Made by a program: the position numbers and the translations under genes. DNA of 64,000 nucleotides from Actinoplanes italicus (GTDB lineage Bacteria > Actinomycetota > Actinomycetes > Mycobacteriales > Micromonosporaceae), in the NCBI RefSeq assembly GCF_003001815.1, contig NZ_PVMZ01000034.1:1-64000 (forward strand), in the 5' to 3' direction. The notes below the pieces were generated by a model. That model was not told where the DNA came from. It saw only the letters and a list, made by a program, of their open reading frames with translations, and ran no database searches. Below, piece by piece: positions 8,664-17,497 of this stretch; positions within the stretch are counted from its first letter, which is position 1, and each line of letters starts with the position of its first letter.

Positions 8664-9593
8664 TCAGCCGCAGGTCGCCCGGATGTGAGCGGCGACGGCC
8701 TGGCGGCCGGCCCGGGCCTCGGGGACCGGGAGCAGCGGGTAGACGTGCACCGCGCCCTCCTGTTCGTGGTAGGTCAGCGGCACCGACGGCGGGAGCCGGT
8801 CGCGCAGCAGGCGGCAGTCGGGCAGGGTGATGTCCCGGGTGCCGACCAGGATCTGCAGCGGTGGCAGGCGGGACAGGTCACCGAAGAGCGGGCTGAGCCG
8901 TGGATCCTGCAGCGGGACGTCGCCGGCCCAGGCGGCGGCCAGCGGGCGCAGGCCCGGCCGCATCAGCCACGGGTCGTGGGGCTCGACCCGGTCGACCTCG
9001 GGATTGCTGATCGACAGGTCGAGCCACGGAGCGATCGCGGTCAGGCCGGCCACTCCCCCGGCGGGTCCGCCGACGGCCTGCGCGGCCAGCAGCGCCAGGC
9101 CGCCGCCGGCCGAGTCGCCCGCGAGGTAGCAGCGACGGCCGCCTGCGGTCTCGGCGGCGATCACGGCGGTGACGAACTCGGACGCGGCCAGGCCCTGGTG
9201 TGCCGGCGCGAGTCCGTAGATCGGCACCGCCACCTCGTGGCCGGTCGTCCGGGCCAGGAACGCCACGAGCGCCCAGTGCTGCCGCACGATCTCACTGGTG
9301 TACGCCCCGCCGTGCAGGTAGATCACGGTGACACCGGTGCCGGGCCCGGCCGGGCGTACCCGATGAAGATCGAAACCGTGATCGCGGGACGTGCTCACGT
9401 CGAAGGACTTGCGCAGCGCCGCGGGTGGGCCCGACGGCCCCTTCGGGCGCGCGAGCGTCCGCAACCCGGCCGCCTCGGAGGTGAATTTCCGCTGGTAGGC
9501 GAGCCGGGTGAAGGCCGCCACCACATTCATCTGCCAGCTCGTCACGGCGCCGATCATAGGGCCGGCCACCGGCAAAATCGATCGTGTGATCAT
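8664..9593 (-). CDS. Alpha/beta hydrolase, hormone-sensitive-lipase type
   Basis: A 309-aa esterase. The oxyanion motif YLHGGAY (about residue 93) and nucleophile elbow GDSAGGG (about 159) define the HSL/acetyl-hydrolase family. The acid is in VGTRDITLPD and the histidine in EGAVHVYP. The mildly hydrophobic N terminus (IGAVTSWQMNVVAAF) may act as membrane-associating cap. A second in-frame ATG at 9557 is a possible start. Family members hydrolyse short-chain acyl esters; the natural substrate is unknown. Confidence 0.85.
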   Translation of the reverse strand: MITRSILPVAGPMIGAVTSWQMNVVAAFTRLAYQRKFTSEAAGLRTLARPKGPSGPPAALRKSFDVSTSRDHGFDLHRVRPAGPGTGVTVIYLHGGAYTSEIVRQHWALVAFLARTTGHEVAVPIYGLAPAHQGLAASEFVTAVIAAETAGGRRCYLAGDSAGGGLALLAAQAVGGPAGGVAGLTAIAPWLDLSISNPEVDRVEPHDPWLMRPGLRPLAAAWAGDVPLQDPRLSPLFGDLSRLPPLQILVGTRDITLPDCRLLRDRLPPSVPLTYHEQEGAVHVYPLLPVPEARAGRQAVAAHIRATCG

Positions 9594-9705
9594 CTCGGCG
9601 GGGCTAGATTGTCTGCTTCCGCTTCGACCTTGTGGGGTGCTTGCATGCGTGTCTGCGTCGGTTCCGTTCCGGTCATCCGTACGTCCGACGTGAGGAATCG
9701 TAGAA

Positions 9706-10452
9706 GTGGAACTGGCACGTAGTCATGTGATCCGGGAGCGGGATCACCGCATCCACGACCCGTTCACCCCCGAGAAGCTGGCCACCCTGGGAACGGCGAT
9801 CCGGCTGCGGCCGGGTATGTCCGTGCTGGACCTGGCGTGCGGCAGCGGCGAGATGCTGTGCACGTGGAGCCGTGACCACGGCGTCACCGGCACCGGCGTC
9901 GACATCAGCACCCCGTTCCTGAGATCGGCCCGTGAGCGCGCCACGGAGCTGGGCGTGAGCGACCGGTTGTCGTTCGTGCACGGTGACGCGTCCGGGTTCG
10001 TCGCCGGCGAGCCGGTCGATGTGGCCGCCTGTGTCGGGGCGACCTGGATCGGCCGTGGCGTCGAGGGCACCCTCGCTCTGCTCGAACGCAGCCTGCGGCC
10101 GGGCGGTCTGTTGCTGGTCGGTGAGCCGTTCTGGCGGCTCGACCCGCCCGACCAGGCGGCCGTCGAGGGCAGCGGCACCTCGTCGCGGGAGGATTTCCTG
10201 GACCTGCCCGGTCTGGTGGAGTCGTTCGGGCGGCTCGGGTGGGATCTGGTGGAGATGGTGCTGGCCGACGAGGACGGCTGGGACCGCTACGTCGCGGCCC
10301 AGTGGTTCACGGTCCGGGCCTGGCTCGACGAGAACCCCGACGACGAGCTGGCGCCGGCGTTCCGGGCCGAACTGGACACGGCACCGCTGGCGTACGTGCG
10401 CTACCAGCGGCGCTATCTGGGCTGGGGCGTCTTCGCGCTGAAGCGGCGCTGA
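9706..10452 (+). CDS. Class I SAM-dependent methyltransferase
   Basis: A 248-aa methyltransferase. Motif I is VLDLACGSGEM (residues about 40-50), followed by GVDIST (SAM ribose acid), HGDASGF, and the motif III region LRPGGLLLVGEP. The C-terminal part (AQWFTVRAWLDENPDDE through RYLGWGVFALKRR) matches the SmtA/UbiE-like proteins common in actinomycetes. The GTG start follows a GAGG box about 10 nt upstream. The methyl acceptor cannot be inferred. The terminus faces the convergent deazaflavin oxidoreductase 14 bp away. Confidence 0.85.
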   Translation: MELARSHVIRERDHRIHDPFTPEKLATLGTAIRLRPGMSVLDLACGSGEMLCTWSRDHGVTGTGVDISTPFLRSARERATELGVSDRLSFVHGDASGFVAGEPVDVAACVGATWIGRGVEGTLALLERSLRPGGLLLVGEPFWRLDPPDQAAVEGSGTSSREDFLDLPGLVESFGRLGWDLVEMVLADEDGWDRYVAAQWFTVRAWLDENPDDELAPAFRAELDTAPLAYVRYQRRYLGWGVFALKRR

Positions 10453-10466
10453 CGACGGACCCGTCG

Positions 10467-10943
10467 TCAGGCGGGCCGCGGCTCCAGAACGATCACGGTG
10501 GTGGGCGTGGTCCGCCGGCCGGCGAACTCGTCGAGGTTCGCGCTGGTCTCGCGCCACAGCGCCCACAGCCGATCGTGTTCGTCCGGCCGGGCGGCGCGTG
10601 CGCGGACCTCCCGGTGCGCGCCGCCCGGCAGCACCACGTGTGCGTCCGGGTTGGCCTGCAGGTTCAGCCACCAGTCGGGCTCGCCCTCACCCCAGCCGTT
10701 CATGGCCATGGTGTACAGGTTGGGCCCGTCCTCCAGGTAGGCGAGGATGACGACCCGCTCCCGGCCGCTGCGCCGCCCCGTCACCGTGACACTCATGGTG
10801 CCCCACTTCGTCGGCTTCGCCCGCTGCAGGGCGAACCGGCCGCCGCTCACCCTGTACATCGCCCGGTGCACTGCCCACGCGGTCCTGATCACCCAGCGCG
10901 GCGGCAGCCACGGACCACCGGACTTCTCTTCTGCCATGGTCAT
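10467..10943 (-). CDS. Deazaflavin-dependent (F420H2) oxidoreductase, Ddn/DUF385 family
   Basis: A 158-aa split-barrel protein. WGTMSVTVTGRRSGRERVV is the hallmark strand-turn of the nitroreductase/DUF385 group, and NLYTMAMNGWGEGEPDWWLNLQANPDAHV matches its F420-binding barrel. Members such as Mycobacterium Ddn reduce quinones or nitro compounds with F420H2. The ATG at 10943 follows AGGGGTG; a second Met two codons on is possible. It is divergent from the NmrA reductase, and an inverted TGACA-n8-TGTCA lies between them. Confidence 0.85.
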   Translation of the reverse strand: MTMAEEKSGGPWLPPRWVIRTAWAVHRAMYRVSGGRFALQRAKPTKWGTMSVTVTGRRSGRERVVILAYLEDGPNLYTMAMNGWGEGEPDWWLNLQANPDAHVVLPGGAHREVRARAARPDEHDRLWALWRETSANLDEFAGRRTTPTTVIVLEPRPA

Positions 10944-10971
10944 CACCCCTGACGGAGGCGGTTCGTCGATG

Positions 10972-10989
10972 TGACAATCCACTGTGTCA
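10972..10989. promoter_or_regulatory. Inverted repeat TGACA-n8-TGTCA between divergent genes
   Basis: Two exact 5-bp arms separated by 8 bp lie in the 134-bp gap between the divergent deazaflavin oxidoreductase and NmrA genes. Position and symmetry fit a dimeric repressor site serving both genes, but arms this short can arise by chance and no regulator is encoded next to them. Confidence 0.3.
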
Positions 10990-11077
10990 GCTGTGCGCAC
11001 CCCGAGAGCCGGCCCGGACCGGCGGTGATTCGTATTGCGGACGCGTCGTGACCGTAAATCGCCATAGCGTCGTGCCC

Positions 11078-11905
11078 ATGACGACGACATTGGTCACCGG
11101 AGCGACGGGGAACGTCGGGCGCCACACCGTGGCCGCCCTGGTGCAGGGCGGCCACGAGGTCCGGGCGCTGACCCGTGACCCCGCGAAGGCCGAGCTGCCG
11201 GGCGCCGAGCTGGTCAAGGGTGACCTCACCGAGCCGGGCTCGCTCACGGCGTCTCTCGACGGTGTGGAGGCGGTGCAGCTCATCACCTTCGCCGGGGAGG
11301 ATCCGCTGGATGAGCGGACGAGCGCGGCCATCGTGGCGCGGTTACGGGACGCGGGGGTACGGCGGGTCACCGTGCTCAACGGCGGCGGTGACAGCCCGCT
11401 GCAGACCGCGGTGCAGCACAGTGATCTCGAATGGACCGTTCTGGTGCCGGTGGAGTTCATGTCCGGAGCGCTGGACTGGGCAGGCTCGATCCGCGACGAA
11501 GGGGTGGTGCGGACGGGTTTCGTCGGGCGGCGCAGCGCCATGGTGCACGACGCGGACATCGGCGCGGTCGGCGCCGCCGTGCTGGCCGGAGGCGGTCACG
11601 GCGGACGGGAGCTGCCGATCACCGGCCCGGAGGTGCTGACGCCGCCCGACATGGTGCGGATCATCGGCGAGACGATCGGCCGGGAGGTACGGCTGATCGC
11701 GCTCACCGAGGAGCAGGCCCGCGACCAGTGGCGTGCCGAGGGCTTCCCGGACGAGGTCGTCGAGTTCTTCGTGTGGGCGCACGGCAGCACCCCCGAGATC
11801 GGCTACACGGTGACGCCGGCCGTCGAGGAGGTCACCGGCCGTCCGGCGCGGACGTTCGCCCAGTGGGCTCGGGAGAACGCCGACCGGTTCCGCACGGTCA
11901 GGTGA
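11078..11905 (+). CDS. NmrA-like NAD(P)-binding reductase
   Basis: A 275-aa atypical short-chain dehydrogenase. The dinucleotide motif is VTGATGNVGRHTV at the N terminus; ALTRDPAKAELP carries the basic residue expected for NADP(H). The body (VTVLNGGGDSPLQTAVQHSDLEWTVL) fits NAD(P)H-sensing or quinone-reductase-like NmrA proteins and lacks the classic YxxxK. A rare TTA leucine codon lies at 11342. The ATG at 11078 begins the fold exactly; an earlier in-frame GTG is less likely. The 3' end overlaps the next gene by 8 bp. Confidence 0.82.
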   Translation: MTTTLVTGATGNVGRHTVAALVQGGHEVRALTRDPAKAELPGAELVKGDLTEPGSLTASLDGVEAVQLITFAGEDPLDERTSAAIVARLRDAGVRRVTVLNGGGDSPLQTAVQHSDLEWTVLVPVEFMSGALDWAGSIRDEGVVRTGFVGRRSAMVHDADIGAVGAAVLAGGGHGGRELPITGPEVLTPPDMVRIIGETIGREVRLIALTEEQARDQWRAEGFPDEVVEFFVWAHGSTPEIGYTVTPAVEEVTGRPARTFAQWARENADRFRTVR

Positions 11906-12518
11906 GGTTCAGGACGTACGAGTCGCCGTCGCGGTGGAAGCCGAGGCGGCTGTAGTACGGCGCCCGCATCCGGGGCGGGGTCACGACCGTGTGGCAGCCG
12001 CGGTCGACGAAGTACCGGCTGCGGCGGAACACGAACTCGCCCGGGGTGAAGTCGCGGTATCGCTCGGTGACGTAGTCGAGTTCCACCTGTGCCACGCCGC
12101 TGCCGGACGGGTGGAACACGACCACGCCGACCACCTCGTCGCCGTTGAGGACCAGGAAGGCCGCGGCGTCGCGGCGGTCCAGGTCGGCGGCCGTGAAACC
12201 GGGGTTGAACCGGGCGATGTCGTCGTGGTGGGTCCGCAGGACGTGGCCGAGCAGCGCGTCGCCGGTGCCGACCTCGACGACCTGGTACGCCTTCTCGTCG
12301 TGGCGGGTGGCCAGCATCCTGACCAGGTACCAGATGTTGATGACGGCGAGCACGACGTTGAGGCCGACCATGGGCCAGACGCCGACGGCCGCGTTGAAAC
12401 CGATCAGAACCAGGCAGCCGAGCAGGTTGAGGGCGCGCAGGCGCAGCAGCCGGGTCTGCAGGAGCGACCAGACGAGCAGTGCCGAGCCCGCCCAGCCGAT
12501 GATGTCGAGAACTTCCAC
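11898..12518 (-). CDS. YgjV-like inner-membrane domain fused to a GNAT-like acetyltransferase domain
   Basis: A 206-aa two-domain protein. Residues 1-68 form three hydrophobic helices (IIGWAGSALLVWSLLQT, ALNLLGCLVLIGFNAAV, VGLNVVLAVINIWYLV) like the YgjV family. Residues 75-206 read as a compact acetyltransferase-like fold (AAFLVLNGDEVVGVVVFHP, then AQVELDYVTERYRDF and YYSRLGFHRDG), though the acetyl-CoA loop is poorly conserved. The active domain would sit at the cytoplasmic face. GTG start. It overlaps the convergent NmrA gene by 8 bp. Confidence 0.75.
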   Translation of the reverse strand: MEVLDIIGWAGSALLVWSLLQTRLLRLRALNLLGCLVLIGFNAAVGVWPMVGLNVVLAVINIWYLVRMLATRHDEKAYQVVEVGTGDALLGHVLRTHHDDIARFNPGFTAADLDRRDAAAFLVLNGDEVVGVVVFHPSGSGVAQVELDYVTERYRDFTPGEFVFRRSRYFVDRGCHTVVTPPRMRAPYYSRLGFHRDGDSYVLNLT

Positions 12519-12582
12519 ACGGCCAGCCTAGAGGTCGCAACACGCCGGAAATCCAGCGGATACACGCCGCCGTGCTCGCGTC

Positions 12583-15500
12583 TCAGCGACAGGGTTGAGG
12601 GAGGGGCTCGTCGGGGACGTGAGCGTTCCAGGTCGCTGCGCTGACGGTTCCCGCTCGATCACAGAGGTGAGTCAGTGGATTGCGGAACTGCCAGAGATCC
12701 CACAACCGCACCGAATCATGGTCGTTGAGAGCCAGCATGCCGCCGTCCGGGCTGAACGCTCCGAAGGACGGCGTATCTACGGCCAGCGGTCCGGCAGTCG
12801 CGGTGCTCGTCATCAGGTCCCACACACGAACCGGCCGGTCGAGTCCCCCGACCGCGGCGAGCAGTTCGGAATTCTGACTGAAATTGATCGCCGGAGCCAT
12901 CCCGTCGGGAGCCTCTACCGGACCACGGATCGGCTTTCCGGTTCTCGGATCCCACAACCACACGGTGGCATTGCGGCCGGGGCCGTTGACGACGGCCAGC
13001 TGATCACCGTCCGGGGTGAAGAACATTTCTGTCACCGAGTAGTCGCTGCCCTTGAAAGGCCCGTGGACCAACTGTCCGGTGCGTGGATTCCACAGCCGAA
13101 CCCGACCGTCGGCTCCGCCGGTTGCCAGCAGCGTGCCGTCCTGGTTGAAGGCTATGACTGCCGTCTGCCCGTCGTCGCCTCGAACAGGGCCGCTGATCTT
13201 CTCCCCCCTCTGCGGATCCCAGATCTCAACGCCTCCATCGCCTCCAGCCGTCGCCAGGAGTGCACCGTCTGCACTCAACGCCATGCTGTCCGTCTGCTCG
13301 ATGTCTGCGGGAAGGAACTCACCGACCGGACGCCCAGTCCAAGCATCTCGCAATCTGAGTGGTCCGCCGAGACCGGTGACGGCCCGAAGGACGCCGTTCG
13401 GACCTCGGCCGACTGCGGCGATGCCAGGCAGCGGTACGCCCGCGACCGGTGGACCGCCCAAAGTCCACACGGTCCCGGTACCGGCGCTTTCGGCCAGGAC
13501 CACTTGCGTACCGTCACCGCTGAAGACCGCCTGTCCCGGCAAGGTGGATCCTGGTAGCTCATCGGCGGGGTGGGCGGTGGCAGGGTTCCACAGCCGTACC
13601 GCGGACTCCAGCAAATCGGCGGTCACCAGCAGTTTGCCGTCCCGGCTGAACAACGGCCGCGCGGGCGCCCGGCCGTTGCTGATCAACGGGCCACCGATCG
13701 CCCGCCCAGTACGCGGATCCCACAGTCGCATCGAGTCCGCGGCGCCGCCCACGGTGGCCAGGCGGGTGCCGTCGGGACTGAAGACGATCTCCCTGACCGT
13801 TCCGGTCTTCAGCCGGCCGGCCGCTTTCGCTGTCCGGGTGTGCCAGAGCCGGACCGTACCGTCGTGGCCTCCGATCGCCACCAGGTCACCGTCCGGGCCG
13901 AGCGCCACCGGCGCGCCGGTGGCGGTGCCGGTCATGGGAGGGGCGACGGACCCGCCGGCCTGCCAGTTCCACAACCTGACCGTCCCGTCGTCCCCACCGA
14001 CGGCCAGAAGGCCGCCGGTGGCGCTGAATTCGATGCTGCGAATGCTCCTCCCACCGAGGGCCGGCACCGTTCCCGCCTGTCGCCCCGACCGGGTGTCCCA
14101 GAGCCGCGCTGTTCCGTCGGCCTCGACGGTCGCCAACCGGGTGCCGTCAGGGCTCAGGAAGTCCGTCGCCTGGTCGAAGGCGCCGAACGGCCAGTCCAGC
14201 AGCCTGCGGGTCCTCGTGTCCCACCGCTGGGTGCCCTGGTCTCCGACGATCAGCAGGTCGTCGTCGGTGATGAACCGCAACATCATCACCACCCCAGAGG
14301 TGGCGGCTATCGGGGAACCGGCGAGTCGCCCTGTCCAGGGATTCCACATGCGTACCAGCCTGTCGGCACCGGCGGTCGCCAGCGTCCCGCCCGGGCTGAA
14401 AGCAGCCACGCCGAATGCCGCCGGCAGGACACGCCGATGATCGCGAAGTAGGACACCTGCGGCATCGAGGGCATCACGGGTCGGGCTCGCAGCGAGTGCC
14501 GCGGCGGCGAGTTGTTCGGAGACCACGCGGTCGGTGGCGTCACGACTGAGCCCGGCGAGCAGGCGTGACACCGCGACGGCACGTTGCCGGTCGGCCTGCA
14601 GTGCGCTGAGCCGGGCGCGTTCGGCGCTACGGTTCTCGCGTACAGCGGCGATGCCGGCCAGGACTACGAGCAGAACCATCGATGCGGCTACACCCCGGTA
14701 GGCGCGGCGTCGGCGCCGGGCGCGGTGGTGGCCGGCCCGGAGAAAGTCGGTGGTCTCCGGATCGACCGCGAAATGCTGTGCGGGATCGGCGATCCAGCGC
14801 CGGAGGGCGTCGTCGACGGCGAGGAGCCGGGCGCCCTGGTAGAGGTAGGACGGGTCACGCCGGCGTTGCCGCCACTCGTGTGCGTCGCCGGTGAGGGCCT
14901 GGTGCAGGATCTGGTCGGTGAGGCTCGGATGCAGCCAGTCCCGGAGCCGGTTCCAGGAGCGCAGAAGCTCCTCATGGGCGATGGTGACCGTGTCGTTGTC
15001 GGAGACGGTGAGCAGCCGTTGAGCGGCAAACGCCTCGACGACGACATCGGTGGCGTCGCTTCCGACTGCGACACGCAGGGCACTACGCGTGCTGGGGCGC
15101 CGGGTGAGCCGGCCGCCGGTCGTTGCGGTGAGATGGAGGAAGACGGGGCGAACGGCTTCCCGGTGGCTCGGGGCGAGGGCTTCGTAGGTCTGTTCGGCGC
15201 TGGTACGGACGATGTCGGCGATACCGCCGGTGCGGTGATAGCCGGCCACCGTCAATCCGGCGGACTCACCGGCCTGCCACATGACGAACATGACCTGCGA
15301 CAGCAGGGGCAGGGATCCGCTGTCGAACCCGACGGGCAGGTTGTGTTCGCGCAGGTCGTCCAGAATCGCGGTGCACAGGTCGTCAGGAACCCGGGCACCT
15401 GCTTCGGCAGCCGGTCCGGTGATGGCCTCACGCAGTTCGGACTCGCTCATCGCGCCGACGGTGAAGGCGCCGGCTTCGGTGGCATGCCGAACCGGCGGGT

Positions 15501-16413
15501 GGACCAGGGCCTGGTCGAGGAAGTCGGCGCGGATGCCGGCCACGATCAGGGCGCCGGGAAGCCCGCCGGGGAGGACCGGTTCGGTGGCCAGACTGTGCAA
15601 CGCCGCCAGGAAGCCCTGCTGTTCAGTCGTGTCGGTGGTGAGGGTCAACAGCTCCTCCAACTGGTCCACGACCAGCACCAGGCGCCCGCCGCCGGAGGCG
15701 GCCAGCGCTTGACCGGCGAGCAGATGTGCCTGTCCGGGGCGCGCAGTCAGTGTCTCCCGTACGGAGAGAGCGTCGGCACCGGCGAGTTCGGCCAGGTGGA
15801 TGGCGAGTTGTCGCACGGGCTCGCTGGTCGGGGTGATCACCCGTCTGGGCCAGAACTGGCATCCCGGCGTCAGGGCGTCGGCGGCCAGAGACCCCATCAG
15901 TCCGGCGCGCAGCAGTGACGACTTGCCCGCGCCGGAAGGGCCGAGCACGAGCAGGATTCCCGCATCGGCGGGGTGCCCGCGGAGACGGTCGAGGAGCCGG
16001 CCGGTCAAGGTGCGGCGACCGTAGAAGACGGGGGCGTGTTGTTCTTCGAACGGCAGCAGGCCCCGGTATGGGCAGCCTTCCCATCCGGGCCGGCGCGGCC
16101 GTGTGGCATCGGCGGTGCGCTGGGCGGCCCGGTCGGCCTCTGTTCCTTCGGCGTAGTGCCGGATCCGGGCCTGCTCCCGGTCGGTGGCTTTCAAAGCCTG
16201 CGCCACGCGTACGGCCACGTCCGGGCCGGGAACGGTCTTGCCGGCGAAGATCTGGCTGAGGTAGCCGACCGACACTCCGCACACAGCGTTGATCTTTCGC
16301 AGTGACGGATCACCCGCGCGTTGCCGCAGCTCGATGAGTAGATCGCACAACCGGCGATGATCACCGACCGGGACACGCCCCGGTCTCTGCCCATGATCAC
16401 TATCCGAAGCCAC
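12583..16413 (-). CDS. HTH-STAND NTPase-WD40 protein (nSTAND1 type)
   Basis: A 1276-aa signalling ATPase. Order: XRE-type HTH (about 20-80), a YRGLLPFEEQHAPVFYGR entry motif typical of nSTAND1, Walker A GPSGAGKSS (158-166), Walker B LVLVVDQLEELL (Asp250), helical sensor region to about 560, one TM helix (about 575-595, VAASMVLLVVLAGIAAV), then a long C-terminal WD40 propeller array with repeated RLWDP/RTG units. STAND proteins oligomerise when the repeat domain senses a ligand; related actinobacterial proteins regulate secondary metabolism or act in phage defence. GTG start. Monocistronic, with gene-poor DNA upstream. Confidence 0.9.
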   Translation of the reverse strand: MASDSDHGQRPGRVPVGDHRRLCDLLIELRQRAGDPSLRKINAVCGVSVGYLSQIFAGKTVPGPDVAVRVAQALKATDREQARIRHYAEGTEADRAAQRTADATRPRRPGWEGCPYRGLLPFEEQHAPVFYGRRTLTGRLLDRLRGHPADAGILLVLGPSGAGKSSLLRAGLMGSLAADALTPGCQFWPRRVITPTSEPVRQLAIHLAELAGADALSVRETLTARPGQAHLLAGQALAASGGGRLVLVVDQLEELLTLTTDTTEQQGFLAALHSLATEPVLPGGLPGALIVAGIRADFLDQALVHPPVRHATEAGAFTVGAMSESELREAITGPAAEAGARVPDDLCTAILDDLREHNLPVGFDSGSLPLLSQVMFVMWQAGESAGLTVAGYHRTGGIADIVRTSAEQTYEALAPSHREAVRPVFLHLTATTGGRLTRRPSTRSALRVAVGSDATDVVVEAFAAQRLLTVSDNDTVTIAHEELLRSWNRLRDWLHPSLTDQILHQALTGDAHEWRQRRRDPSYLYQGARLLAVDDALRRWIADPAQHFAVDPETTDFLRAGHHRARRRRRAYRGVAASMVLLVVLAGIAAVRENRSAERARLSALQADRQRAVAVSRLLAGLSRDATDRVVSEQLAAAALAASPTRDALDAAGVLLRDHRRVLPAAFGVAAFSPGGTLATAGADRLVRMWNPWTGRLAGSPIAATSGVVMMLRFITDDDLLIVGDQGTQRWDTRTRRLLDWPFGAFDQATDFLSPDGTRLATVEADGTARLWDTRSGRQAGTVPALGGRSIRSIEFSATGGLLAVGGDDGTVRLWNWQAGGSVAPPMTGTATGAPVALGPDGDLVAIGGHDGTVRLWHTRTAKAAGRLKTGTVREIVFSPDGTRLATVGGAADSMRLWDPRTGRAIGGPLISNGRAPARPLFSRDGKLLVTADLLESAVRLWNPATAHPADELPGSTLPGQAVFSGDGTQVVLAESAGTGTVWTLGGPPVAGVPLPGIAAVGRGPNGVLRAVTGLGGPLRLRDAWTGRPVGEFLPADIEQTDSMALSADGALLATAGGDGGVEIWDPQRGEKISGPVRGDDGQTAVIAFNQDGTLLATGGADGRVRLWNPRTGQLVHGPFKGSDYSVTEMFFTPDGDQLAVVNGPGRNATVWLWDPRTGKPIRGPVEAPDGMAPAINFSQNSELLAAVGGLDRPVRVWDLMTSTATAGPLAVDTPSFGAFSPDGGMLALNDHDSVRLWDLWQFRNPLTHLCDRAGTVSAATWNAHVPDEPLPQPCR

Positions 16414-16576
16414 AGCGTCGAAGGTAGAGATCGCAGGCCCTGCCGTTCGGGCTGTTCGTCAGCACACCAGCCGTTAGTGCGACACGCACATCGACGCCGC
16501 GGACGACCGGCGGCGGCGGGGCCGGGGCGGCGGCCGGCCGAGGGCATGCCGGCGGCCAACACCGGCGGGTTACTTC

Positions 16577-16741
16577 GTGCAGCTCGTGGTCGCCGACAAG
16601 GCGGCCGCCGCGAGTATCGACGGCTGGTCGGAGGGGCTCAGCGGCTGGCAGGGGTGGATCATCATGAGTATTGCCGTGGCGGTGCTCGTGGCCCGTACGC
16701 GAAGATCATCCGATGTCCGAGCTGAGATTCGTCAAGGGTGA
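16577..16741 (+). pseudogene. Possible remnant of a membrane-protein gene
   Basis: A 54-codon frame from a GTG reads like the C-terminal part of a membrane protein: VVADKAAAASIDGWSEGLSG, then WQGWIIMSIAVAVLVART as one hydrophobic helix, ending in TGA inside the start of the macro-domain gene. There is no good ribosome site and the sequence before it is not protein-like, so I read it as a truncated relic rather than an active gene. It could also be an unrecognised small membrane peptide. Confidence 0.25.
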
Positions 16742-17192
16742 CGCCACCAGCCCGCAGGCGAAGGGGCCGAAGATCATCGCGCATGTCTCCAACGACATCG
16801 GCGCCTGGGGCAAGGGCTTCGTCGTGGCGATCTCCAAACGATGGCCCGAGCCCGAGCGGGAGTTCCGGCGCTGGCACCGGGAGCGGGCCGGCAACGACTT
16901 CGGGCTCGGCGCGACCCAGCTGGTGCAGGTGCAGCCGGACGTCTGGGTGGCGAACATGGTCGGCCAGCGCGGTATCCACCGGGCCCGGAGCACCGGCGTG
17001 CCGGTCCGGTACGAGGCGATCGAGAGTTGCCTGCACACGGTGGCCGGGCACGCGCTGCGGCTGAACGCCTCGGTCCACATGCCGCGGATCGGTTGCGGCC
17101 TGTCGGGCGGCAAGTGGGAACGGATCGAGCCGATGGTGGTGGCCGCCCTCTGTGACCGCGACATCCCGACCACCGTCTACGACTTCGACTGA
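16713..17192 (+). CDS. Macro domain protein (ADP-ribose binding/hydrolysing)
   Basis: A 159-aa stand-alone macro domain. FVKGDATSPQAKGPKIIAHVSND at residues 4-26 is the adenine/ribose-binding strand and loop, GAWGKGFVVAISKRWPEPE follows, and HMPRIGCGLSGGKWERIEPMV is the diphosphate-binding Gly-rich loop with the conserved Cys-Gly. Proteins of this Appr-1''-p subgroup bind or hydrolyse ADP-ribose derivatives. The start at 16713 was chosen because it begins the fold. It is followed within 10 bp by a frameshifted small ORF. Confidence 0.88.
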   Translation: MSELRFVKGDATSPQAKGPKIIAHVSNDIGAWGKGFVVAISKRWPEPEREFRRWHRERAGNDFGLGATQLVQVQPDVWVANMVGQRGIHRARSTGVPVRYEAIESCLHTVAGHALRLNASVHMPRIGCGLSGGKWERIEPMVVAALCDRDIPTTVYDFD

Positions 17193-17202
17193 CCGCCGGA
17201 AC

Positions 17203-17408
17203 ATGATCAAGAAGCAGCAGGGCATCATCCTGTACGGCCACGAGGCCGATGCCGTGGCGGCGGCGTTGTCCCAGCTCGGCTCCCGGCGCCGGACTGCCCG
17301 CCCGGCGACGTGGACGTGGTGCTGCCGAGCGGCGATCTGTGGGTGCTGACCGAGCCGCGATCCGGGGAGATCATGGTGTGCCGGACCTGCGTCGCCCGGC
17401 ATGCCTGA
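17203..17408 (+). pseudogene. Small CxxC protein gene, frameshifted
   Basis: The frame opens at ATG 17203 (MIKKQQGIILYGHEADAVAA) and reads well for about 26 codons, then becomes Arg/Trp/Cys noise. One frame over, the sequence resumes as protein (CPPGDVDVVLPSGDLWVL, then GEIMVCRTCVARHA) to a TGA at 17408. The shift falls around 17275-17300 in CCCGGCGCCGG-like sequence. A single-base indel or sequencing error would restore a protein of about 68 aa with a terminal CRTC pair. I do not recognise the family. Confidence 0.55.
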
Positions 17409-17497
17409 CGCGGTCGATCAGCGTACAAAATCAAGGTCGTCGCACTTCATGGGAGGGTGCCCGGCCCTGACCGGAGGGCTGGTGGCACGGTGGCGGC

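Noticed and set aside
13052..15918. Long plus-strand frames opposite the HTH-STAND-WD40 gene
   Set aside because: Pro/Ser/Arg-rich antisense translations without ribosome sites. The minus strand has clear P-loop and WD40 motifs.
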